Part shown: positions 35,411 through 42,491 of the stretch, in pieces
How positions within the stretch are numbered: position 1 is the stretch's first letter
Layout of the letters: each line of letters starts with the position of its first letter
Assembly: GCF_963678635.1 (NCBI RefSeq)
Contig: NC_087067.1
Span: forward strand, 45,017,629 to 45,081,628
DNA from: Symsagittifera roscoffensis
Taxonomy: Eukaryota; Xenacoelomorpha; Acoela; Convolutidae
Length of the DNA: 64,000 nucleotides
Direction of reading: 5' to 3'
Position numbers and translations under genes: made by a program
The notes under the pieces: generated by a model
Seen by the model: only the letters and a program-made list of their open reading frames with translations
What the model was told of the DNA's origin: nothing
The model's database searches: none

Positions 35411-37500
35411 TGAAATATGGCGCACTAAAGGCACAAATGTTTGCAGTAGTCACCTTCGTGGAGAAGTACCGTGCATACTTGGGGAGCGCTCCCTTCAAGT
35501 TACGCGTGGACAACAGAGCGTTATCCTGGTTGAAGACCTACTCGATGGATCAGAGTTATATTGGTAGATGGATAGTAAGACTGGATGGCTACCATATGAT
35601 AATCGAACATAGGATGCGTGATAAACACCAGAATGCTGATAGCCTCAGCAAGAAAACTGAGTTCTATGAAAGATTGGAGCAGAAGCAGGCCAATCAGGCG
35701 GAAATAAAGGAGGGATTCTCGTTTCTGGACAAAGAAACTTATGAAGCGCTTCCCTTAACGAGATGGTTGGATAAGTCTGGACATCCAATTCCAGGGCACC
35801 CTGAGTTACCTGTAGAGAAAGCAGCCGAGATAAAGATCCTGTCCAAGGAGGACCCGGTCCCCTTGGATTTGATGCTGCGCTCGAACCTGGTCCAGCAAGA
35901 ACTCTCTCGCATGAATATAAACAGCCTCTCATTATTGGATAAAACGGTGCAAGTCACACCACAAGTGATGCGGATGCTGGGTGGATTGTTAGAAAGAGAA
36001 GTGACCAGAGATGACCCCGAGTGGACAGCAGCAGTGGCATCGCTAACAGTCAGGGAGAAGGTGAAGATCATGCCGTCCAGACGACAGCACGAGGAGAACG
36101 AGAGGGATTGTAGGACAATAGTTCAGCAACTAGTATCCTCAATACCCCAAGAGATTTTAACCAATACATCTTACGGACAGAAAGAACAGGGGAGCAGCAA
36201 GCGAAAGAAAACCGTCACCTTTGTGGACCGGGATAAAGAGAGTGAAGAGGTAGAACAAAATCTGCTGCAGGACTATTTGTCCGGGGAGACGGATGATGAG
36301 AAGAACGAGCGATCACAAGATCAACACCCCGGACAAGGAAATTTGTCCGGGGAGTCTGAGATAGACGAGGAAATTCCTGATCAGAAACAGGACCTAGAGA
36401 ACAAGGTTTTGTCCGGGGAGTTCAGATGGATGCGAAGAAAGCACAGACATGATTTGGACGAGCGTACAGTCTCCAGCACAACCTCTTCGACAGATGATAA
36501 TTCAGGAAGCTCAAGAATGGACACCTATTCAGACAAGAATTCGAACTCGGGATCAGAACTGTCAGAACTGGCGATACACACGCTACTAGTGGAAAATCGG
36601 GCGAGGGATCTGGACAGAGAGGTGTACCAGGATCCTGACAGTGATCGCTACCTTATACCGAGCGAAAGAGTCTTTGACAACGCAGCGGATGACTTGGAGA
36701 CAATAGCGGTATCGAAACGCTCGATAAGCCTGTTGCCGCAGAAAGCGGTAGTCAGGACTGATCTTCTGCCGTTTGAACAAGAAACACAACCGTTGGCGAA
36801 GATTTGGTGCGTTAAGATGGAAGAAGACACACATCAGCCCAACGAGCTGAATAGTCAGATGAGGGTCATGAAGACATACTTGAAGACGAGATACAGACTC
36901 TCGGACCTTCTAAGAGCGCAGAGAAATGATCGCATGACAAGCAACCTGAAAAGGTGGATCGAGAATGGTTCTGCGGATAAAGGGGACCTCGAGGAAGATA
37001 GTTATCGCATCCTGAGACAATACTTCATGCAGAAGGAAGGGAGGTTATATTTGAACAAGGACGGGATCGTGGCTTGCAAAAGAAGAGAAGAAGACAGAGT
37101 CCAATACAAGTATAACGCGATAGTGTTACCGCAACTCTATCAGACAGAACTATTATTCAGGTCACATGATCAGATGGGCCATCAGGGGATCGACAAAGTA
37201 TATCAGAGGATCCTGAAGCGCTTTGAGTGGCCTGGGATGAAAAAGGCATGCGAGAAATGGGTAACAGCATGTCTGTCATGCCAACAGGTCAAGGATCCAA
37301 GGAAGTTGCGATTTCCTTTACAATCGATCGAGTCGTTTGAATTCAACGAGGTGGTGCAAATAGATCACCAAAAGATATGCATGACAGAAAATGGTTATAA
37401 TCAGGTGCTGGTCATGATAGATCATTTCACGAAGTATGCAGAGGCCGTGCCCTGCATAACTGCCTCGGCGGAAGAGATACGTGGATCAATACGTGGATAG
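35401..37500 (+). CDS. pol: pol: RNase H remainder, long acidic linker, integrase N-terminus
   Basis: Starts in RNase H (YGALKAQMFAVVTFVEKYRA, HQNADSLSKK). An unusually long linker of about 480 residues follows, acidic and Ser-rich. It contains three exact 66-nt-spaced LSGE repeats (36277, 36343, 36409) and a stretch rich in Asp/Ser. The integrase zinc domain follows at 37165-37290 (SHDQMGHQG ... CLSCQQ, the HHCC pattern), then the first catalytic Asp in VVQIDHQ at about 37355. The frame is lost near 37485 by an indel within a short ATACGTGGAT direct repeat. Confidence 0.85.
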   Translation: MTEMKYGALKAQMFAVVTFVEKYRAYLGSAPFKLRVDNRALSWLKTYSMDQSYIGRWIVRLDGYHMIIEHRMRDKHQNADSLSKKTEFYERLEQKQANQAEIKEGFSFLDKETYEALPLTRWLDKSGHPIPGHPELPVEKAAEIKILSKEDPVPLDLMLRSNLVQQELSRMNINSLSLLDKTVQVTPQVMRMLGGLLEREVTRDDPEWTAAVASLTVREKVKIMPSRRQHEENERDCRTIVQQLVSSIPQEILTNTSYGQKEQGSSKRKKTVTFVDRDKESEEVEQNLLQDYLSGETDDEKNERSQDQHPGQGNLSGESEIDEEIPDQKQDLENKVLSGEFRWMRRKHRHDLDERTVSSTTSSTDDNSGSSRMDTYSDKNSNSGSELSELAIHTLLVENRARDLDREVYQDPDSDRYLIPSERVFDNAADDLETIAVSKRSISLLPQKAVVRTDLLPFEQETQPLAKIWCVKMEEDTHQPNELNSQMRVMKTYLKTRYRLSDLLRAQRNDRMTSNLKRWIENGSADKGDLEEDSYRILRQYFMQKEGRLYLNKDGIVACKRREEDRVQYKYNAIVLPQLYQTELLFRSHDQMGHQGIDKVYQRILKRFEWPGMKKACEKWVTACLSCQQVKDPRKLRFPLQSIESFEFNEVVQIDHQKICMTENGYNQVLVMIDHFTKYAEAVPCITASAEEIRGSIRG

Positions 37501-37949
37501 CAAGACATGGTTGTCCGATGACGTTTCAATCGGATAATGGAACAGCTTTCGTAGGAGAGCTTACGAAAGAGCTTATGAGACGCTCACAGGTCGCTCAGGC
37601 TCACTCCACGACATACCACCCTCAGACGAATGGCTTAGTGGAAAGACAGAACAGGACGTTAGTGTCGATGCTGAGAGTATATTGTTCCAGGTACATGACC
37701 GATTGGGACAGATACCTTCCACAGGTGATGGGAGCATATAACAGCACGCAACACTCCACCACTGGAGTCAGTCCACACATGATGCTAACTGGACACGAAA
37801 AGTCTTTACCCTTAACCTTCTTCTACCCAGAATATGAGGGAAAGAAAACGTCCCCACAGGTCTACGTGAGGGATGTGATCAGACGCCAACAGGAGCTGAA
37901 CGATTTGTGTAGACGAAACACTCAGCAGGCACAGGCAAGGCAGAGGTAA
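37486..37949 (+). pseudogene. pol: pol: integrase catalytic core (second Asp and Glu)
   Basis: Frame-shifted continuation: GCPMTFQSDNGTAF carries the second catalytic Asp (about 37533), and TTYHPQTNGLVERQNRTL carries the Glu (about 37640), completing a D,D-35-E-type integrase. TAA at 37947-37949 interrupts the frame before the conserved KFDKKA. Sequence-level decay aside, all catalytic residues of the integrase are still present across the two frames. Confidence 0.85.
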
Positions 37950-38840
37950 AAATTCGACAAGAAAGCAGCTGGTGCAAAGGCTTACTCGGTGGGAGACTAC
38001 GTATGGGTATTTCAGAAAGTTATACCACCGAAAGGGACAAAGAAGCTCCTAAAAAAGTGGAGGGGACCCTTCATGATTACAGAGGTGCACCAGGAGGGAC
38101 GCTTTTATAGACTGAGTACTGGCCGAGCCGCCCACTACGAGAACATCAAACCACACAATCCATCGACAGAAGACTGGTGTATACCTGCAGACATGGAAGA
38201 AGGGGATTATCTAATGATGGATCCTGCTTGTGAGGTCAATGAAAAAGGCACCAGGGAGAAAAACGATGGAAACGAAGTCGTAGAGGAAGGTACGGATACA
38301 CCGCTGGACCTGGATCCAAACGAACAGATCGAAGCGGACGATGAAACCTTACCCTACGCAGAGGAAGATTGGCAGGATCCCGAACAGATAGAGGTTCCCA
38401 AGAACTTGGAACCGGATCTTCCGTTCACCATACAGACTCGTCAGAAGGATGGGATGAGACCAAGAAAGAAAGACAATCCTTACGGTGACAACTTTGTAGT
38501 GGATAGGATAGATCTAAAGAAGATAGTGGAGGAAGTAGTGGGTCTAGAGGAAATAACTGTGTCACAGGACATTGACATAGTCGATGACCACGACGATGAG
38601 TGGGTTGACGACTGGTCAAAAACCGAGGTAGAATTCGACGACGAGCAACAGCAGTCTTACGAACAAGACTTGACGAACCTGCGTGTCTTAGAGTGGCTGA
38701 ATGAAACGACCTCGGATCCAGAGGAGACCAGCGTCACGATTCAAGACGTAGATCGTGAAAGCATGAAATACATCAAGACCGAACGAGATGATCCTTCCTG
38801 GGCTGCCCAAGGAAGGACGACTACTAATTCCAGCTTCTAA
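37950..38840 (+). CDS. pol: pol: integrase C-terminal domain with GPF module and acidic tail
   Basis: Same frame as the integrase core. GDYVWVFQKVIPPKG and LKKWRGPFMITEV form the SH3-like GPY/F module typical of metavirus integrases (about 37998-38090). A highly acidic tail of about 230 residues follows, with no chromodomain that I can recognise. The matching tail of the second element (63201-63967) is collinear, with shared words such as HYENIKPH and PACEVNEKGTR. Ends TAA 38838-38840. Confidence 0.85.
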   Translation, partial: KFDKKAAGAKAYSVGDYVWVFQKVIPPKGTKKLLKKWRGPFMITEVHQEGRFYRLSTGRAAHYENIKPHNPSTEDWCIPADMEEGDYLMMDPACEVNEKGTREKNDGNEVVEEGTDTPLDLDPNEQIEADDETLPYAEEDWQDPEQIEVPKNLEPDLPFTIQTRQKDGMRPRKKDNPYGDNFVVDRIDLKKIVEEVVGLEEITVSQDIDIVDDHDDEWVDDWSKTEVEFDDEQQQSYEQDLTNLRVLEWLNETTSDPEETSVTIQDVDRESMKYIKTERDDPSWAAQGRTTTNSSF

Positions 38841-39514
38841 CCTTGACTTGATACCCGGTATGCGATCGACGGGGACGTCGATGGATGTTTTTGTCCGGGG
38901 AGTGGGGGTAGGACTTACCCACACTGAAAACTTGATAATAAAAAAATTAAGAATAGCAAGAGAAACAGGAGACTTAGAAGCAGAAACAGGCGAAGAAATT
39001 TTAGAAACCTGACATAGGCAGGGTAGTTGAGTCATATTTTAACTTACCAAATGAATATTCAAGTAACATAATACTAACAGACAGTGATTTCATACTCACA
39101 AACAGAACATGTGCGATAGCAATCACCGCAGACATGAGTTTTAGGACAGCGTTAGCGGCAGATTTTAAGAGAGAATACAAAAACGTGGAATTCCTTTGGA
39201 AGCAAAGACCAGGGATAGGGGGCGTAGCAGCCTTACCTCCGGCGGTGTCGCAGATACCGGGAAAGTACTTATGCTTCTTGGTAACGAGGGCGACAGAGAA
39301 GCAGCACGTGGACCCAGAAAACCTAGTCTTGTCTTTGACGAGGCTGAGGGACTTCCTTGTGGAAATGGACGTGAAGGAGCTCTCGCTTCCAGTGTACGAT
39401 CCAAACAGAGGAAGACTGCATCCACGGGAATTGTACGCGCTTGTACACGTGATTTTCTCTGATACGAACATACAAGTATATCTACATAAGAAATATTACT
39501 TAAGTATAGGCTGA
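38788..39514 (+). pseudogene. Macrodomain protein (TARG1/OARD1-like fold), frameshifted
   Basis: About 210 codons over two frames: 38788-39008 (VGVGLTHTENLIIKKL onward), then from about 39012 (IGRVVESYFNLPNEYS). The second part shows macrodomain order: AIAITADMSF (strand and first loop), ADFKREY helix, PGKYLCFLVTR strand, then LSLPVYDPNRGRLHPRELY and VHVIFSDTNIQVYLHK at the C-terminus. This matches the TARG1 (OARD1) arrangement of YLIT, LSMP.I and the final EEVF-like helix-strand. The residues aligned with the TARG1 catalytic Lys and Asp are Arg and Gly, so ADP-ribose binding is likelier than hydrolysis (inference). An upstream overlap of 53 nt with pol in the +1 frame could allow frameshift expression. 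The second element keeps this ORF fully open. Confidence 0.7.
38865..38882 (+). promoter_or_regulatory. Conserved hairpin between pol and macrodomain ORF
   Basis: ATCGACG, loop GGGA, CGTCGAT: a 7-bp perfect stem with a GNRA-type tetraloop, 24 nt after the pol stop codon. The second element has the same stem with loop GAGA at the same place (63168-63185). Directly downstream both share TTGTCCGG(G/A)GAGTGGGGGTAGGAC in part. Probably an RNA signal; function unknown. Confidence 0.6.
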
Positions 39515-39869
39515 GTGATGTGCGAGAGAGTTTTAGGCCAAAGACTAAGTGGTATGTGATATGTGATATGTGATATGTGTGTTATGTTATGTTATGTGTT
39601 AGGTTATTAAGATCAGGGGTAATTAGGGGTTAGTGACCATGAACAACTAAATGACGATCTTGGGAATAGATCTAAAGTTTGAACTGTCCAATCTTAGGTC
39701 GAGTTCCAAAATTTTAGAAACCAATTGATTTTAATAAATTTTAGGATAAATATCTTTTTATCTGAACTGGTTTTAAGCAAATTTTAACGATATATGTTAA
39801 GGTGAAACAGATAAGTGTGATATTCGTGATTTCTTTTCTAGATCCTGATTGATCATTTAAATTACTCAC
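39515..39869 (+). other. Spacer with TATG microsatellite
   Basis: About 350 nt between the macrodomain stop and ORF3. TGATATGTGATATGTGATATG and TTATGTTATGTTATG tracts lie at 39555-39605, then AT-rich sequence. Probably a leader or intercistronic region for ORF3. Confidence 0.5.
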
Positions 39870-40394
39870 TTGAGTCAAATAATCGAATCGAATCAAATCA
39901 AACTTGAAAAGAATGGAATGGACAACTTCAACCTGGATGAATTGATGGACCTGGCAGAGGCATATGTAGGACCGATGATAGATGCGATCTATCGTCAGCT
40001 GATCGATCGAGACTTCGCTCTGGAGGACCCAGAGGTAGTCATGTTGCTGACCGCCCTGATCAACATCTTGGGGCACGACAACCGTGGGGACCGCCCCACG
40101 GAAGTCCTGTTGATGGCAGCATATGGAGAAAGAGGAGTACTAGACCGCCCGAACATGAGAGTGATGAGGTGGAGAAACGGGGCTCTCTCAGGGAGTGACT
40201 TGGCGAATGATCCTGGATTGGGAAGTTCTAGGACTTACCAACCAGGTGAGATGCCAATGCCCTCTAAGCCCAAACCTGGGCTGACGAGAATGCATCGGGA
40301 GATGAACAGCGAGGCGACCTCGTCTGGTTCACCACTGAGAGCAGCTGTGCCACCAAAAAGGGCGAAAGTAGCACAGAAGGTTCAGACGAACTAA
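39870..40394 (+). CDS. ORF3 N-terminal segment
   Basis: Start of the giant third reading frame. The true start is probably the ATG at 39915-39917 (MDNFNLDELMDLAEAYVG). It has helical, Leu-rich sequence to about residue 80, then a Pro/Ser-rich linker. The second element encodes the same region (MPTLDELYRRLRDLD, GFDLARNPGL). It ends with TAA 40392-40394, after which the same frame continues, so this is an internal nonsense codon or a cistron boundary. No known domain. Confidence 0.6.
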   Translation: MSQIIESNQIKLEKNGMDNFNLDELMDLAEAYVGPMIDAIYRQLIDRDFALEDPEVVMLLTALINILGHDNRGDRPTEVLLMAAYGERGVLDRPNMRVMRWRNGALSGSDLANDPGLGSSRTYQPGEMPMPSKPKPGLTRMHREMNSEATSSGSPLRAAVPPKRAKVAQKVQTN

Positions 40395-40415
40395 ACCATA
40401 CAAGATCTGGACGAG

Positions 40416-41474
40416 ATGAACGATCAGCTGAGAAGTACGAAGAAGGAGCTGGACGAGATGACCAGAAGCATGCTCCAGATGGAGGAAGATCGGGACATGT
40501 GGAGAAAGTTGTTTGAAGACTGCAACAAAAAGCAGGGTCAAGAGATTGAGCGCTTAAGGCAGGAATACAAAGAGCGATCGGAGCAGGTGGCGTTGACAAC
40601 GGCCGTGGAGAAAGTGATACCTGCAAGGGATATTCCTCGTGGGCAGTCCCCGATGGAGCTCTTGACGCCTCGAGAAATGAGTCAAACAACGGAGACACGG
40701 CTCCCAGCAGAGACAAATCGAGTAACAATCCCGGATCCCAGTGACACCTTGGGTGATCCCGTCGTAGAACAGACAGTGAGGAAGCTGATAGAGACAGCTG
40801 GACGACTGGTCGCTAACAAGAATGCGCCAGGTTCCGGGGTGACTGCACCCTATGGAACGATTGATGATACGGGCAGAGTACAACTCTCCCAGACCGTGAT
40901 CAGACAAGGGGTAAGTAACGTGACACCACTCATGGGGAGCTCGAGAATCCCAGAGAGGAAAGTACGAAAGATGCCAGCGAAGAAAGTGTCTCGCATAATA
41001 GACGTGCAGAAGAATAATCAATTGAAATATATTTTCACGGGAGTTCCGGAGACAGATCCGAGGGCCTGCTTTAATCGAGCTACCTGGAGCCCGGCTGTGA
41101 ACCTGCAGCAACCACCACTCGGGACATCTCATCTGATATTGGGAGACAGCTTAGTCAGAGTGCTGTCGAATTTGAGGACCTCGTGGGTCACCACGGTGAT
41201 GGCCTTTGGAGGCGCGACGATAGCCCATTTATATCGGATGGTGGAACTGATGAATCCAGGGAAGATTCCCAATGTGATGATCTTAGTTGGGACGAATGAC
41301 ATCTCCAGAGGTTCAGACGAGCAGGAAGCACTATGGGAGTCAATGATGGTGTGTTTGTTTACTACCCTCTGGCAGAAATTCAGTTGCGCGGTACTGACCG
41401 TTTGCACTGTGCCAATGAACGCGAGAAGCCTGACAGCCTCAGGAAGAAGGCATAACGAGGGAGTCGTAAGATGA
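40416..41474 (+). CDS. ORF3 coiled coil and N-terminal part of SGNH/GDSL hydrolase
   Basis: Same frame as the preceding segment. Residues 1-60 form a coiled coil (RSTKKELDEMTRSMLQMEED). A linker follows, then from about 41125 an SGNH-hydrolase fold: block I LILGDSLVRVL with the nucleophile Ser, and block III NVMILVGTNDIS with the oxyanion Asn. This family comprises esterases/lipases/acetyl-hydrolases; CR1-type LINE ORF1 proteins are known to carry a related esterase. The frame is stopped at TGA 41472, before the catalytic His block. The second element aligns across this point with Leu. Confidence 0.75.
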   Translation: MNDQLRSTKKELDEMTRSMLQMEEDRDMWRKLFEDCNKKQGQEIERLRQEYKERSEQVALTTAVEKVIPARDIPRGQSPMELLTPREMSQTTETRLPAETNRVTIPDPSDTLGDPVVEQTVRKLIETAGRLVANKNAPGSGVTAPYGTIDDTGRVQLSQTVIRQGVSNVTPLMGSSRIPERKVRKMPAKKVSRIIDVQKNNQLKYIFTGVPETDPRACFNRATWSPAVNLQQPPLGTSHLILGDSLVRVLSNLRTSWVTTVMAFGGATIAHLYRMVELMNPGKIPNVMILVGTNDISRGSDEQEALWESMMVCLFTTLWQKFSCAVLTVCTVPMNARSLTASGRRHNEGVVR

Positions 41475-42479
41475 AAAAACATCTTGAGGAACCTAGCAAG
41501 TCGAAATGCCGAAAGAATGATCCTCATGGACATCGAACATGAGTTGAGAGCCATGGATCAGGCCAGACTGACCGCAGATGGCATCCACTTCGACAGTATT
41601 GAAGGACAAGCTTGGTTGAATTGAGTCTTCCAAGAGCGGTTGGACGAGCTGGAAGCAGAACTCTTTGACACAGGAGTGCTGAAGGAAGAAGGAACAGTGA
41701 GTGACGCGGTGATTACCACCTTTGTGCCTCCTAGCTTGGAAACACGCTTGGGTACGGTCCCGGCCGTCACGAACTACAGGCAACAAAGCTCCAGCGAACC
41801 AGGTCGAAGAACAGACGTACAGGATCGATTGGGAGAAGCACCGATGAGGAGGACTATTCATCCTAGGAGAAGAAGAGGACCTGTCAACCCAATCGAAGAG
41901 ACAGCAGGCACATCTAGATCGGACACTAGATCGGAGACGACGAGTACCAGTAGAGAGGAGAGACCGAGCAGAGGCTCATTGATGTGGTCGAGACCCATAC
42001 CGTCTCCCTGGCATATATACAAAGACGAACTAATGAAGCTGGATCTCCAGAGAGTAAGCTTCATCGAAGATGCAAGGAGGATGCTGAATGGAGCGATGCT
42101 ATCCGTCAGCAAATTGTACTCGATAACCGGCGTAGACTGGTTGATAGCCGCTAGCATAAATTTCAGCTCCACGACGGCCTTGAGATTTGCTGACTTGGAG
42201 GGACTGCCCTCTAACAACACGATGGGACCAGTGAATGCGAGACCGTTGCAAGATGTAAGACTGAATCATGATGAAGGGAATCGTGAAGAGAGACCAGGAA
42301 GATTCCTGACGACGAGAGTGCCGATTGGACAACACGTGAAGATATTCAGGCAGCTGACGACACCACCTGGCCATGTGAAGGAGAGAGTGTACCCAAAACT
42401 AGTGAACCAAGATGGTGATGCCCAGAGATATGGCGGATTGACAGCGAGAAAGAAAGATGAAACCATCTTCGCCGCCTAA
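41475..42479 (+). pseudogene. ORF3 continuation: SGNH block V and following domain
   Basis: Continues in frame. TADGIHFDSIEGQAWLN at about 41572 is the SGNH block V, with the Asp-x-x-His catalytic pair. TGA 41622-41624 follows directly (the second element has Ala there). From 41640 come an Arg/Ser-rich linker and an unknown domain (PSPWHIYKDELMKLD, LEGLPSNNTMGPVNARPLQ) that aligns with 57788-58375 of the second element. TAA 42477-42479 aligns with a Tyr codon in the second element, so it is a nonsense change within one ancestral frame. Confidence 0.7.
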
Positions 42480-42491
42480 GACAAAGCAGAG

